A DNA stretch of 64,000 nt from Campylobacter concisus (GCF_015679985.1 NZ_CP049239.1:496001-560000), one strand, 5' to 3'. Positions 37,390-47,350 are shown, numbered from the stretch's first letter. Numbers and translations are program-made. The notes: a model not told the origin generated them from the letters alone.

Positions 37390-37608
37390 TTAAAAATCAA
37401 ATCCGCCATCGCTGCCAGTATTGCCTTTTGACATCGAGTTATAGCAGCTATTTACGTACTCTTTTCTTGTCTCGCAGTCAAAAAATACTTCGCAGTTAAA
37501 GCAGCTTTTTTGCCCTTTTTTGCTTTGGCACTCTTGCAAAATTTTTGCTTTTTGCTTTAAGGCTAGCTCAAATGCGTCAAGTGGCTCGTTTGCTTGTGTT
37601 TCTTGCAT
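37390..37608 (-). CDS. Small cysteine-containing conserved protein
   Basis: 72 residues. Five cysteines: one in ILQECQSKK, then CFNC, DCETR and NSCYNS. The spacing could hold zinc or a cluster. The start overlaps the fbp stop by one base (TAATG), and metG follows 15 bases later. The same small gene is found between metG and fbp in C. jejuni as I recall it, so it is probably real. No function known. Confidence 0.75.
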   Translation of the reverse strand: MQETQANEPLDAFELALKQKAKILQECQSKKGQKSCFNCEVFFDCETRKEYVNSCYNSMSKGNTGSDGGFDF

Positions 37609-38471
37609 TATTTTTGCTCGTAAAATTTATGCAAAAGAGAAATTTCATCACGTGAGCCAAAAAAGCATGGCGTTGTTTGGTGAATTTTTTCTATTTTTAT
37701 ATCAAAAAGTGTTTGGTTTTTGCCGTTTGTCGTTGCGCCCTTTGCGTTTTCATATATGAAGGCAAATGGCAACACTTCAAAGACTACTCTTAGCTTACCA
37801 TTTGGATAATCGCTCGTTGCTGGATAGCTAAAAAGGCCGCCACCTTTTAGCAAAATTTGATGCAAATCGCTCACCATCGCACCTGAGTATCTTAGTCTGT
37901 AGCCTTGGTTGAATAGCTCGTTTATAAAATTTCTATGCGTTTGGCTCCAGCCTTTTTGTGTGGCTCCCGTGGCATTTAGCTTGCCTTTTTCTTTTAGCTC
38001 AAGCTCTTTTATAAATTTAAACTCGCCCTCTTTGCCAAGTCTATAAAATTTAGGCAAAGCACCCTTTTTCTCAGCAATTACCAGCTCAAGTCTTGGGCCA
38101 TAGATGCTGTAAGCTGCGGCTATTAAATTTTCTGGTTTTACCTCGTTTTCGTAGATGCCAAAGATTGAGCCAACGGCAAAATTTACATCAACTAGGCTTG
38201 AGCCATCAAGTGGATCATAAGCGATGATAAATTTAGCATTTTTATTGATCTCAAGCTCGTCCTCTTTCTCTTCACTAATTAGCGCTTTTACGCAGGCAAG
38301 CTCCTTAAATTTAGCTGTGATGATCTCGTCGCTTTTGACATCAAGCTTTAGCTGTGTGTCGCCGGTTGCGTTTTCGTGAGTTGTGTAGCCAAGATCGGCG
38401 TATTTTATCACTTCGCTTATCTCTTTTGCGATATCTTTTATGGTGTTAAAAATTTGGTTTAATTCTTGCAT
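37608..38471 (-). CDS. fbp: Fructose-1,6-bisphosphatase, class I
   Basis: 287 residues from the ATG at 38471; a longer frame reaches into mobB and is not needed. The metal/substrate motif [20 protein letters not shown] and the later [14 protein letters not shown] segment are diagnostic. It drives gluconeogenesis, important because most campylobacters do not use sugars. Overlaps mobB by one base. Confidence 0.94.
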   Translation of the reverse strand: MQELNQIFNTIKDIAKEISEVIKYADLGYTTHENATGDTQLKLDVKSDEIITAKFKELACVKALISEEKEDELEINKNAKFIIAYDPLDGSSLVDVNFAVGSIFGIYENEVKPENLIAAAYSIYGPRLELVIAEKKGALPKFYRLGKEGEFKFIKELELKEKGKLNATGATQKGWSQTHRNFINELFNQGYRLRYSGAMVSDLHQILLKGGGLFSYPATSDYPNGKLRVVFEVLPFAFIYENAKGATTNGKNQTLFDIKIEKIHQTTPCFFGSRDEISLLHKFYEQK

Positions 38472-38950
38472 TATACAGCCTTTGCATTTTTGATTATCCA
38501 CGCACAAATAGCGTCTATATCGTCTAAATTCATATTTTTTATCTCGTAAGGAATTTGTTTTTTGTATGTTGCGATCGCATCTGAAAAGCTAAGATATTTT
38601 TCATCTATTTCATCTTTAAAAACACTTAATCTTGGTAGTGGAAGCGTCTTTAAACCCTCGACTAAGAGCATATCAAACTCGCCTAGCATTTTAATGACAT
38701 CGCTAATTTCTTGTGGATTTTGTGAGAAATAAGTTGTTCTAGTCGGACTCATCACCACCACATCTGCCCCAGTTTGTGAAAATTTAAAGCTATCCTTGCC
38801 TTCAACGTCAAATTTAGCCTTGTCGCCCGGGTCGTGTTTTACTATCGCGACTTTCAAACCATCGTCTATAAATTTCTTTGCAACTTTTAAAATAAGAGTT
38901 GTTTTTCCGCTATTTGAAGGGCCAGAAAAAGCGATAGCAAGTCTTTTCAT
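38471..38950 (-). CDS. mobB: Molybdopterin-guanine dinucleotide biosynthesis adapter MobB
   Basis: 159 residues. P-loop GPSNSGKTT at 9-17, then [21 protein letters not shown], typical of MobB, and [17 protein letters not shown]. It is a GTP-binding helper in molybdenum-cofactor maturation, used for the nitrate, formate and other reductases of this group. First gene of the mobB-fbp-metG series. Confidence 0.93.
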   Translation of the reverse strand: MKRLAIAFSGPSNSGKTTLILKVAKKFIDDGLKVAIVKHDPGDKAKFDVEGKDSFKFSQTGADVVVMSPTRTTYFSQNPQEISDVIKMLGEFDMLLVEGLKTLPLPRLSVFKDEIDEKYLSFSDAIATYKKQIPYEIKNMNLDDIDAICAWIIKNAKAV

Positions 38951-39070
38951 AAGAACCTTTTTTGTTAAAATTTCTCGCGATTATAACTTATGTTGGCTTT
39001 AAAATTTATGAGTGAAATTTAAAAATTAAAATGCTAAAATGGCAGAAATTTTAGAGATTCAAGAGTTTTT

Positions 39071-39550
39071 ATGAGTAAATTTATATCGTTTTTTGTATTT
39101 ATTTTGATGATATTTGGCTGTGCTGGTGAAAAAGTAATCGTGCATGAGCCGTTAAAAAATGAGCTTCTAGCTTACACGAGCAAAAGTGAGATTATTGATG
39201 GTGCTGACAGGACGCTCATCATCGCTACCTATTTAAATCCGATCTACAATTCAAATTTAGACCAGAGCAAAGAGCACTTTTTGGTGGCTATAAATCCAAA
39301 AGAGCACGCTAGCGAGCTAAATAATATAAAGGTAAATAACGACTCAAATGCCACAAATGCAAGGCTACTTGATGAAAATGACGAGATGCTAAAATTTGCT
39401 GGATTTTCTATGCCTTGGGCGCTCTATTATGAAGTGACCGCACCAAGTAAGCAAAGTGATGATCTAGCACTTAGTTTCGAAATTTATCAGTCAAAGCCGG
39501 TTTTGTTAAATTTTCGAAAAGTTGCGAAATCTTTATATTGGAACCAGTAA
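39071..39550 (+). CDS. Small lipoprotein, convergent with slt
   Basis: 159 residues with a short signal and lipobox IFGC (Cys17). The mature part (LIIATYLNPIYNSNLDQSKEHFLVAI, NNIKVNNDSNATNARLL) has no recognised domain but looks like a conserved envelope lipoprotein, and the same gene order is remembered from C. jejuni. Its last 80 bases overlap the end of the opposite-strand slt gene. Confidence 0.75.
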   Translation: MSKFISFFVFILMIFGCAGEKVIVHEPLKNELLAYTSKSEIIDGADRTLIIATYLNPIYNSNLDQSKEHFLVAINPKEHASELNNIKVNNDSNATNARLLDENDEMLKFAGFSMPWALYYEVTAPSKQSDDLALSFEIYQSKPVLLNFRKVAKSLYWNQ

Positions 39551-41108
39551 GCGCCATATAGATCACATAGTTGGCAAGCACCTTTTTGCCGTAGTTTCTA
39601 GTTTCTGCCACAGGGACAAATTCTAGTGATAAAAATGGCTCAAATTTCCCCTCTTTAAACATATCATCTCTTGTGATAAGCTTTTTGGTAAAGCCGATAC
39701 CGCCGTTGTACGCGTATGCGGTAAAGAGCGGATGATAGAGAAATTTATCAAGATAGTTTAGGTGATGGTTTGCAAATTTAAATGCAACATCTGTTTTAAA
39801 AAGATCGTCTTGGTCAAAATTTGGGATTTTTAGCTCTTTTTTGCCGATCGCATTTGCGAGAAACGGCATAAACTGCATCATGCCAAGGGCGTATGAAGTA
39901 GAAACTACGCTTGGGATAAAGAGACTCTCTTGTCTAGCCAGAGCGTAGATTATTGACTTTCTCTCGTTGCTGATGCCCTCAAGCTCAGGAGAGCTTGGCA
40001 TTAAGAAGTATTGCCTCTCCCAGCCATGCGCCTTTTGCATGAAGTATGCATAGGCGCCAATGCTTTCGTTTGTATAAAATTTCTTCGCAAATTCGCTTGC
40101 TTGCGTGGCATTCATATCTTTTGCAAGGGCTGCAGTTTTGTTCCATAAAAACGGATCGCTCACGTCAAAATTTTCGATATTTTGCTTGCTAGGTTTTGGT
40201 ACGATGACTTCAAGTGGTTCGCCACCGATCAAATCTCTTGCGTAAAGCGAGTAGATATTCGCGTCCTTGCTGGCACTTAACTCTTTTAAAAAGCTTTCGT
40301 TTTTGCTTATCTGGTACTGCCAAAAGGTCGCATTATCCCTTTGCCAAGCTCTTTCGAATGTACTTTTAGCTCTTGCAAAAAGACTAAAAGCGATATCGTC
40401 TTGTCCTAGTAAAATGGCATTTAATCCAAGCGTAAAAGCATCATTTTTTTCAGTGATAGCTGGATTGATGCTTAGCAAATTTCTCCTAAAGCCTTCATAT
40501 TTTTTATTAAAAACAATATCGTTTAATAAATTTGTAAAGCCCTTTTGAGAGTATAGCTTGGTCATGAAATTTGCATCAAAGCTTTCGCTAAAAAGTGTAC
40601 TTTTATTTTGCGGGCTAGAGGCGTTAAATAGTTCTAGAAAGCTCTTTGTATCGTTTAGATTTACAAATGCCTGGGCTGGATTTGGCTCATTTAGTGCGAG
40701 TAAAATTTTTGATTTTTCTGGATTTGTCTTTGCAAGATTAGCTGCCAAAATTTCACGAGTGTGATTATCAAGTTTTAAACTAAAAGCAATAGATGTTAGC
40801 AAATTTTGGCAGGTTAGATTTGCTTGGGTGATATTTTTTGCATTTACACCAGGGCATTTGCTAGGAGCCGCTTTTGGAGGTAAAATTTTATCGATTGATT
40901 TTTGAACAAGGCCTGCTCTTCTAAATACATCACGCGAAAGATCTGCTATCTGCTCTTTTGTATAACTGCCCTCGTTGATAAGGCGGTTGATGTAGTAGTC
41001 TTTTGCAAGGCTTTTTGGCTCGTTTTTTAGCTCTTCATAGGTATAAATTTTAGCTAAAAGAGCAACACAAGCAAGAGAGAGAATACTAAAGTGACGCAGC
41101 AAAACCAA
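39471..41108 (-). CDS. slt: Soluble lytic murein transglycosylase (Slt)
   Basis: 545 residues. Signal peptide (LSLACVALLAK), a long superhelical alpha domain, and a C-terminal SLT domain with the catalytic glutamate in ARQESLFIPSVVS and ALGMMQFMP. It cleaves peptidoglycan glycan strands in the periplasm. Overlaps yggT by 23 bases at the start and the convergent lipoprotein gene by 80 bases at the end. Confidence 0.93.
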   Translation of the reverse strand: MVLLRHFSILSLACVALLAKIYTYEELKNEPKSLAKDYYINRLINEGSYTKEQIADLSRDVFRRAGLVQKSIDKILPPKAAPSKCPGVNAKNITQANLTCQNLLTSIAFSLKLDNHTREILAANLAKTNPEKSKILLALNEPNPAQAFVNLNDTKSFLELFNASSPQNKSTLFSESFDANFMTKLYSQKGFTNLLNDIVFNKKYEGFRRNLLSINPAITEKNDAFTLGLNAILLGQDDIAFSLFARAKSTFERAWQRDNATFWQYQISKNESFLKELSASKDANIYSLYARDLIGGEPLEVIVPKPSKQNIENFDVSDPFLWNKTAALAKDMNATQASEFAKKFYTNESIGAYAYFMQKAHGWERQYFLMPSSPELEGISNERKSIIYALARQESLFIPSVVSTSYALGMMQFMPFLANAIGKKELKIPNFDQDDLFKTDVAFKFANHHLNYLDKFLYHPLFTAYAYNGGIGFTKKLITRDDMFKEGKFEPFLSLEFVPVAETRNYGKKVLANYVIYMALTGSNIKISQLFENLTKPALTDKFRN

Positions 41109-41379
41109 ATAAAAGCCTTATTAAAAATTGATCTAAAAATTGAAGTGCTAAAAGCACAATAAGCGGAGTAAAGTCGATACCGCTAAAATTTGTTTTTATA
41201 TAGCGTCTAATAAAGCTATAAACCGGCTCAGTTAGCCTATAAAGTAGCTGCACGACCGGCGAGCTAGGATCAGGTCTGACCCAGCTAATCAGAGCTGCTG
41301 CGATGATGACCCAAGTATAGACCGTGATAATAAGGTGCAAAATGTTTGCAATCGCTGAAAACAGAGTGGAAAGTATCAT
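41086..41379 (-). CDS. yggT: YggT-family membrane protein
   Basis: 97 residues. Two hydrophobic helices flank the family motif SWVRPDPSSPVVQLLYRLTEPV. YggT proteins have been linked to osmotic tolerance and cell division; the biochemical role is not settled. It sits between gltX (8 bases upstream) and slt. Confidence 0.9.
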   Translation of the reverse strand: MILSTLFSAIANILHLIITVYTWVIIAAALISWVRPDPSSPVVQLLYRLTEPVYSFIRRYIKTNFSGIDFTPLIVLLALQFLDQFLIRLLFGFAASL

Positions 41380-41387
41380 TTTTGCTC

Positions 41388-42683
41388 CTAGATTAAAATT
41401 TTAGCCAGATCATCTTTGATGAGTGGATAGAGCTCGCTTAGCTCAGGACCGTGAAGGTCGTTCGTAAGAAGCGCACGTAGTGGCATGAAAAAGTTCTTAC
41501 CTTTTAAATTTGTAACGCTCATAAGCTCTTTTTTAAACTCATCAAATGTTTTGCAAGCTTTTAAATTACGAGCTGCTTTTTTGATGATCTCAAATTCGTT
41601 TTTGTACTCATCTGGAGCTATTTTTGGTGAGTATATAGCTTCTACTTTTGCTTTTATCTCGGGCACTAATGAGCTTTCCTGAGTGTAAAATTTAACTAAC
41701 TCAGCCAAATTTTCATCTACGCCAAAAATTTCTTTTATACGCTCTTTTGAAGCAAGCTTGATGTGCTCTCTATTTATCTGCTCGAGTTTTTTCACGTCAA
41801 ATCTAGCTGGTGAGCGTGAAATTTTGGTTATATCAAACCACTTCACCGCCTCTTCGATGGTAAAAATTTCAGTCGGAGTTTTGTTACCAAGAAGTATCAA
41901 ATAGTTTGCGATCGCCTCAGGTAAAAATCCCTGCTCAAAGAGCCATTTTACGCTTGATTCGTTCTCGCGCTTGCTCATTTTTTTACCCTCTATATTTAAA
42001 AGGATAGGCAAATGCGCGTAGTTCATCTTGCCAGTGTAGCCAAGGCCTTCTCGTATGAGATCTTGCTTTGGTGTATTGCTCACGTGATCCTCGCCACGTA
42101 TGACAAAGGTCACGCCTTCAAGCATATCATCAACTGCGCAGGCGAAGTTGTAAGTTGGAGTCTTGTCTGCTCTCATGATGACAAAGCTATCAACAGCGTC
42201 TGGCTCGAAGCTCAGCTCGCCTTTGATCGCATCTGTAAAGCTCATCGTGCGTGTTGGCTTTTTCATGCGGATGACAAATGGCTTCTCGCAGTTTAAAACT
42301 TCGGCATCGCTTAATCTCTCGCAGGTACCGTCGTATCTATATGCCACGCCTTGTTCTTTTGCTTTTTGTTTTTTTGCCTCGAGTTCTTCTTCGGTGCAAA
42401 AGCAAGCAAAGGCCTTTTTATCGATAAGAAGCTTTGAAGCTAACTGCCTGTGGAATTTTAAATTTTCACTTTGGATGTAAATTTGCTCTGGCTTTATACC
42501 AAATTTGCTTAAAATTTCTAAGATATCTTTCTCTTTTCCCTCGATATTTCGCTCTTTATCGGTATCTTCTATGCGTAAAATAAAGCCACTTTTATCTTGT
42601 AAAGAACAAATATAATTAAAAATAGCGGCACGTAAATTTCCTATGTGCATATCTCCTGTTGGAGAGGGTGCAAAACGATACAT
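41388..42683 (-). CDS. gltX: Glutamyl-tRNA synthetase
   Basis: 431 residues from the ATG at 42683, giving the standard start [15 protein letters not shown]; the longer frame upstream adds an atypical 65-residue leader. HIGH motif is HIGN and the KMSKS loop is KKMSKRE. Many campylobacters have two GltX proteins with different tRNA specificities; which one this is cannot be read with certainty, though its neighbours match the copy beside yggT in C. jejuni. Confidence 0.95.
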   Translation of the reverse strand: MYRFAPSPTGDMHIGNLRAAIFNYICSLQDKSGFILRIEDTDKERNIEGKEKDILEILSKFGIKPEQIYIQSENLKFHRQLASKLLIDKKAFACFCTEEELEAKKQKAKEQGVAYRYDGTCERLSDAEVLNCEKPFVIRMKKPTRTMSFTDAIKGELSFEPDAVDSFVIMRADKTPTYNFACAVDDMLEGVTFVIRGEDHVSNTPKQDLIREGLGYTGKMNYAHLPILLNIEGKKMSKRENESSVKWLFEQGFLPEAIANYLILLGNKTPTEIFTIEEAVKWFDITKISRSPARFDVKKLEQINREHIKLASKERIKEIFGVDENLAELVKFYTQESSLVPEIKAKVEAIYSPKIAPDEYKNEFEIIKKAARNLKACKTFDEFKKELMSVTNLKGKNFFMPLRALLTNDLHGPELSELYPLIKDDLAKILI

Positions 42684-42828
42684 AAGCTCATTCCTTACGT
42701 TAAATTTTGAGTTTGGATTATAACACCAGCTTGATAAATTTAAAGTTATGTAATTTGATTTTTTTAGCCGAAGCAAAGCATTTCTTGAATAAAATCCGAA
42801 CAAAAAATTAACATTTTTAGGAGAAACA

Positions 42829-43233
42829 ATGAGTTTTATAAGCGAATTTAAAGAATTTGCGATGCGTGGAAATGTCATAGATATGGCTGTAGGTGTTGTT
42901 ATAGGTGGCGCGTTTGGAAAGATCGTTTCATCACTAGTTGGTGATGTTATAATGCCAGTTGTTGGTGTTTTAACTGGAGGTGTAAATTTTACTGATCTTA
43001 AACTTACATTAAAAGAAGCAGTAGATGGTGTACCTGCTGTTACGATAAATTATGGCTCATTTATACAAACAATGGTTGATTTTTTAATAATCGCATTTTG
43101 TATTTTCTGCGTTATCAAAGCTTTAAATACACTTAAAAATAAATTACCAAAAGAGGAGCCAGCTCCAGCAGAGCCTGAAACTCCAGCCGACATAGTACTT
43201 CTAACTGAGATTAGAGATCTACTTAAAAAATAA
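42829..43233 (+). CDS. mscL: Large-conductance mechanosensitive channel MscL
   Basis: 134 residues. The N-terminal helix [20 protein letters not shown] and the second helix [16 protein letters not shown] form the pore, with a C-terminal helical bundle ([15 protein letters not shown]). It is an emergency valve against hypo-osmotic shock. A Shine-Dalgarno AGGAG precedes the ATG; a hairpin follows. Confidence 0.96.
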   Translation: MSFISEFKEFAMRGNVIDMAVGVVIGGAFGKIVSSLVGDVIMPVVGVLTGGVNFTDLKLTLKEAVDGVPAVTINYGSFIQTMVDFLIIAFCIFCVIKALNTLKNKLPKEEPAPAEPETPADIVLLTEIRDLLKK

Positions 43234-43247
43234 TTTCATACAATTCG

Positions 43248-43263
43248 AAGGGAAAATTCCCTT
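43248..43263 (+). terminator. Possible terminator of mscL
   Basis: A palindrome AAGGGAA / TTCCCTT just after the stop codon; only a short T-run follows, so it is a weak candidate. Confidence 0.4.
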
Positions 43264-43335
43264 TGAAAATCTATTAAAATTTATCTTATTTTTATATGCT
43301 AAAATATTTTTTATTTCAAAAAGGCGAGTGAAAAT

Positions 43336-43974
43336 ATGATAGAGAAAATCCCATTTTTTCAAGGCTTAAACGAAGAAGATTTAGCCAAACTTGAAGCCAT
43401 AAGTGTCGTAAAAAAGTATAAAAAGGGTGAATTTTTATTTATAGAAGGTGAGGAGCCAAAATGGTTAATATTTTTAATAAGTGGCTCTGTTAAGCTTTAT
43501 AAAACCACGGCAAACGGAAAAGAAATTTTTATTCATCAGTTAGCACCTATGAATTTTGTAGCTGAAGTCGTAAATTTTGAAAATATTGTCTACCCAGCTA
43601 GTGCCATTTTTACCATATCTGGCGAGGTGTTAAAGATAAATTATGAAAAATTCGCGGCTGAATTTTTAATAAAACCAGAAATTTGTATGAAATTTTTAAA
43701 ATCAATGTCCGAAAAGATAAGAATCACAACAAATCTACTTCATCAAGAGTTAATTTTAAGCTCAGAAGAAAAAGTGGCTAAGTTTATTTTAGATCATGAA
43801 GATTTATTTAACGAGCTAAAACACACAAAAATTTCATCAATACTTAATATGACTCCAGAAACTTTTTCGAGAATTTTAAATAAATTTAAAACAAATGGTT
43901 TAGTTAAACTTGATGAAAAGAACCAAATTTTGGAAAAAGATGTGGGTGGACTGCAAGAAATTTATTCTTATTGA
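43336..43974 (+). CDS. Crp/Fnr-family transcriptional regulator
   Basis: 212 residues. A cyclic-nucleotide-like beta-barrel (KYKKGEFLFIEGEEPKWL, LISGSVKLYKTTANGKE), the long dimerisation helix and a C-terminal winged helix with KISSILNMTPETFSRILNKF. No N-terminal cysteine cluster is present, so it is not an FNR-type iron-sulfur oxygen sensor; it could respond to NO or another small molecule. Its position directly upstream of haoC and a palindrome there (44053-44068) suggest it controls haoCA. Confidence 0.88.
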   Translation: MIEKIPFFQGLNEEDLAKLEAISVVKKYKKGEFLFIEGEEPKWLIFLISGSVKLYKTTANGKEIFIHQLAPMNFVAEVVNFENIVYPASAIFTISGEVLKINYEKFAAEFLIKPEICMKFLKSMSEKIRITTNLLHQELILSSEEKVAKFILDHEDLFNELKHTKISSILNMTPETFSRILNKFKTNGLVKLDEKNQILEKDVGGLQEIYSY

Positions 43975-44052
43975 AAGTTAATATCAAATAAATATTTTTA
44001 TTTACTTAAAGAAAAAATTTATATTTTTTTAGATAACATTCACTTAAAATTT

Positions 44053-44068
44053 TCGTAAAAATTTACGA
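44053..44068. promoter_or_regulatory. Palindromic operator candidate upstream of haoC
   Basis: TCGTAAA-AA-TTTACGA is a perfect inverted repeat. Viewed as CGTAA-N4-TTACG it has the half-site length and spacing of Fnr-family sites. It lies only 27 bases before the TTG start, so a repressor or leader role is more likely than classical activation. Confidence 0.5.
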
Positions 44069-44094
44069 TATATTGATAAATTCAGGAGGAGATT

Positions 44095-44667
44095 TTGGCT
44101 GAAGTTAAGAAGAAATTTTTTGTTTGGTCATCTGTTATTATCGGCATTGTGATCGGACTTATTGCGTCTATGGGTATTGCTGATGCACTTCATGCAACTG
44201 GTAGCGGCTACATCTGTACCATTTGCCACACTATGGATCCTATGAATGCTGCATATCATGAAGATGCACACGGTGGCAATAACAAGCTTGGCATAAAAGC
44301 TGAATGTTCAGCCTGTCACCTAAATCATACAAGTGCCTATACCTATGTACTTACAAAACTTAAAGTATCGATAAATGATGGTTATAAGACATTTTTTACA
44401 GATACGGACAAGATCGACTGGCGCAAAAAACGCGAGCATGCATCTCACTTTGTCTATGATAGTGGATGTTTGACTTGCCACTCAAATTTAAAAAATGTTA
44501 TTCAAGCTGGTAAATCATTCTTGCCACATAGAGATTATTTCGTTCTTGGAAATCCTAATAAAAAATCATGTGTTGACTGCCACGAGCACGTTGGTCACAA
44601 GAATTTAGGACTACAAATCGATAAATTTGAAGCAATTAAAAAACAAGAAAACAATAAAACCAAGTAA
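44095..44667 (+). CDS. haoC: HaoC: NapC/NrfH-family tetraheme quinol dehydrogenase
   Basis: 190 residues, TTG start with Shine-Dalgarno AGGAGGA. One N-terminal membrane anchor (VWSSVIIGIVIGLIASMG) and four CxxCH motifs at 41-45, 71-75, 125-129 and 159-163. The first, CTICHTMDP, has the Met that supplies an axial ligand in NrfH-type proteins. It should take electrons from menaquinol and pass them to the octaheme protein encoded next. Without that neighbour it would be called nrfH. Confidence 0.88.
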   Translation: MAEVKKKFFVWSSVIIGIVIGLIASMGIADALHATGSGYICTICHTMDPMNAAYHEDAHGGNNKLGIKAECSACHLNHTSAYTYVLTKLKVSINDGYKTFFTDTDKIDWRKKREHASHFVYDSGCLTCHSNLKNVIQAGKSFLPHRDYFVLGNPNKKSCVDCHEHVGHKNLGLQIDKFEAIKKQENNKTK

Positions 44668-44676
44668 GGAGGAGAG

Positions 44677-46044
44677 ATGTTTAAAAAGTCGCTAATGTTA
44701 TTAGCCTGTCTAATGTCTTTTGGCTTTGCCGCAAACATGGATGCAAATAAATCTGATGCTTTAAACCTTAATGTTGTAAAAAACATTAAAGTTGCTCACA
44801 AAATGTCAGACTTATCAAAAAGCTGTGTTGAGTGCCACGCTAAAGAGACACCCGGCATAGTTGCCGATTGGAAAAATAGTCGCCACGCTCACGTTGGCGT
44901 AAGTTGTATGGATTGCCACTCTGTAAATGCAGATAATCCTATGGCTTCAGTTAAGGTGCATCCAAAAGATTCTAACAACCACGTATCAATGCTAGTTAGC
45001 CCAAAAACTTGTGCTAAGTGCCACGAGAATGAGGTTGAAGAATTTGTTAAGAGTGGTCACGCAAGAGGTGCTATGCAAATGTATGCTAACCCTGCGATGG
45101 TAAAACTAATGTATCACTATGAAGGTATGGATCATCCAGAATACAAAATGGCTCCAGACGCTACTGGTTGTACACAGTGCCACGGAACCGTCATCAAACT
45201 AGACGCTGATCACAAACCTACAAAAGAGACTTGGCCAAACTACGGTATAGGTAATGTTTATCCTGATGGTGGCGTAGGCGGATGTAAATCATGCCACAGC
45301 GCACACACATTTAGCATAGCTGAAGCTAGAAAACCAGCTGCTTGTGCATCTTGCCACCTTGGACCTGATCACCCAGATATTGAGATCTTTAACAACTCAA
45401 TGCACGGACATATCTATAATAGCGAAGCTCACAAATGGAATTTTGATGCTGCTCCTGATACATGGGATGTACCAGACTTTAGAGCTCCAACTTGTGCAGC
45501 TTGCCACATGAGTGGTGTTGGTGAAACAACAACAACTCACAATGTTTCAAGAAGACTAAAATGGAACCTATGGGGCGTCAGCAGTAAGCTAAGAACAGCT
45601 GGTGATGAACAAGCTGCTGTTGTTTACGAAAAAACTGGCAAACTAACCATAGGAACGCCACTTGCAGGTCATCCAAATGGACCAGAAGCAGCAAGAGCTG
45701 AGATGAAGCTAGTTTGTAAAGCTTGCCATACATCAACTCATACAGATAACTTCTTCATTATGGGTGATAAGCAAGTAGAGCTTTATAACGTTTACAATGC
45801 TGAAGCAACTAAGATGCTTGAAGAGTTGAAAGCTAAAAACTTACTACTCGCAGACGCTTGGGAAGATGAATTCCAAGATGTTTACTATCATATGTGGCAC
45901 CACGAAGGTCGCCGTATGAGACAAGGTGCTCTAATGGGTGGTCCTGACTATTCACACTGGCATGGAGTATTTGAAGTTAAGAACGACATTAGAAAACTTC
46001 GTGAGATCTATAAACAAAGAATTGAGACTGGTAAAGTTAAATAA
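44677..46044 (+). CDS. haoA: Octaheme cytochrome c, epsilonproteobacterial hydroxylamine oxidoreductase-like (HaoA)
   Basis: 455 residues after a signal peptide (FGFAANM). Eight CxxCH motifs at 50, 77, 112, 165, 203, 223, 273 and 347; there is no CxxCK, so it is not NrfA. The count and the spacing match the HAO family. Epsilonproteobacterial members act as reductases of nitrite or hydroxylamine and differ from true HAO in lacking the Tyr cross-link to the catalytic heme; whether that Tyr is absent here needs alignment. Encoded 9 bases after haoC, followed by a strong terminator. Confidence 0.88.
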   Translation: MFKKSLMLLACLMSFGFAANMDANKSDALNLNVVKNIKVAHKMSDLSKSCVECHAKETPGIVADWKNSRHAHVGVSCMDCHSVNADNPMASVKVHPKDSNNHVSMLVSPKTCAKCHENEVEEFVKSGHARGAMQMYANPAMVKLMYHYEGMDHPEYKMAPDATGCTQCHGTVIKLDADHKPTKETWPNYGIGNVYPDGGVGGCKSCHSAHTFSIAEARKPAACASCHLGPDHPDIEIFNNSMHGHIYNSEAHKWNFDAAPDTWDVPDFRAPTCAACHMSGVGETTTTHNVSRRLKWNLWGVSSKLRTAGDEQAAVVYEKTGKLTIGTPLAGHPNGPEAARAEMKLVCKACHTSTHTDNFFIMGDKQVELYNVYNAEATKMLEELKAKNLLLADAWEDEFQDVYYHMWHHEGRRMRQGALMGGPDYSHWHGVFEVKNDIRKLREIYKQRIETGKVK

Positions 46045-46051
46045 TTCTTTA

Positions 46052-46075
46052 TAAGGTGGGTTTTCTCCCACCTTA
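46052..46075 (+). terminator. Terminator of haoCA
   Basis: A perfect 9-bp stem TAAGGTGGG / CCCACCTTA with a 6-base loop and a T-rich 3' side. Confidence 0.85.
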
Positions 46076-46236
46076 CTTTCTTAAATAACTATTAGATTTA
46101 ATCAACTTAAATCATTTTTTATACGTTCAAAACTATACAATTTTTAAGACTAATAACATTAAAAGTAAGATATTAATTTTTATAGTACAAATTTAAAAAT
46201 ATAAAATATAATTTTTATTTTTTATAAGGAGAGTTT

Positions 46237-47349
46237 TTGGGGCTTTTGAGAATTATTATTGGAGCATTTATATTTAGTTTTCTTATAAATTTTTATTCAT
46301 ATAACCGTTTCATAAAAAAGGTTTCATTTTTTATACAATATCTTACAAAAATTAGAATACTTTTATATGTTATTTGTATCTTTGAGTTTATATTTGTTCT
46401 TCAGATCAGGTTTTCATTTTTAAGCATTGAGCTTTATTTGATCGCTGGTACGCTCATAGGCTTTTCACTATTTTTGTTTGCTGTTAGTCTATTTTACGAT
46501 ATTTTACGTAGCATTTTTTCTAAAAGTAGCTTTAGTCCAACAAGACGAAAATTTATAAAATTTTGTTTTGATATTACATTTGTCATTTTTGTAATTGCTT
46601 GTTTTTTAAAAGGTATTTTTAACGCTTTAACACCACCAAAGATCAGGCAAGTAGATATAAAAATAAAAAATTTACAAAGCAACCTAAAAATAGCCATGAT
46701 AACGGACGTGCATATAGGAGAATTTCTGCAGAAAGACTTTATGAAAAAACTCGTCAATGACATAAATTTGGCAAATCCTGACATCGTAGTGATAGCAGGC
46801 GACTTAGTTGATGTAAATGCTGCTTTTATAGGAGATTTTTTGGAGCCATTAAAAAGTCTTAAAAGTACTTATGGGACTTTTTATGTCCCTGGCAATCATG
46901 AGTATTATCACGGGATAGATGGCATTTTAGAAAAGATCAGTTCTCTTGGCATAGAAATTTTAGGTAATAAAAACAAAAAAATTGCGAGTATAAATCTAGC
47001 TGGCGTTTACGATTTGGCTGGCATTAGGTTTAAACATTTAGAGCCAAATTTGGATGAAGCATTGACAGGATGTGATCCGTCGCTACCTACTATCTTGCTC
47101 TCTCATCAGCCAAAATTTATAAAATCAATGCAGCAAGACGTTGATCTGGTGCTTTGCGGTCATACACACGCTGGTCAAATTTTCCCTTTTGGCCTTTTGG
47201 TTTTACTTGATCAGGGATTTTTACATGGCCTTTATAAGATTAATGATAAAATGCAAGCTTATGTTAGCAGTGGTGCTGGATTTTGGGGGCCTCCTGTTAG
47301 AATTTTTGCTCCAAGTGAGATTGCAATATTAAATTTAAGTAAGGAATAA
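46237..47349 (+). CDS. Membrane-anchored metallophosphoesterase
   Basis: 370 residues with a TTG start and Shine-Dalgarno AAGGAGA. Several N-terminal hydrophobic helices (1-130) precede a calcineurin-like domain: ITDVHIGEF, AGDLVD, GNHEYY, LLSHQP and CGHTHAGQIFP give a full metal centre. Similar proteins act on membrane-linked phosphate esters such as UDP-diacylglucosamine, but the substrate here is not known. The next gene makes phosphatidylethanolamine and begins 2 bases later, supporting a lipid-related role. Confidence 0.85.
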   Translation: MGLLRIIIGAFIFSFLINFYSYNRFIKKVSFFIQYLTKIRILLYVICIFEFIFVLQIRFSFLSIELYLIAGTLIGFSLFLFAVSLFYDILRSIFSKSSFSPTRRKFIKFCFDITFVIFVIACFLKGIFNALTPPKIRQVDIKIKNLQSNLKIAMITDVHIGEFLQKDFMKKLVNDINLANPDIVVIAGDLVDVNAAFIGDFLEPLKSLKSTYGTFYVPGNHEYYHGIDGILEKISSLGIEILGNKNKKIASINLAGVYDLAGIRFKHLEPNLDEALTGCDPSLPTILLSHQPKFIKSMQQDVDLVLCGHTHAGQIFPFGLLVLLDQGFLHGLYKINDKMQAYVSSGAGFWGPPVRIFAPSEIAILNLSKE

Positions 47350-47350
47350 A

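Noticed and set aside
44095-46044. NrfH-NrfA ammonia-forming nitrite reductase
   Set aside because: The large protein has eight CxxCH sites and no CxxCK; NrfA has five hemes with the CxxCK catalytic site. HaoC-HaoA fits better.
46237-47349. Insertion of a mobile element between hao genes and psd
   Set aside because: The gene is a membrane metallophosphoesterase with intact motifs; no inverted repeats or transposase are present.
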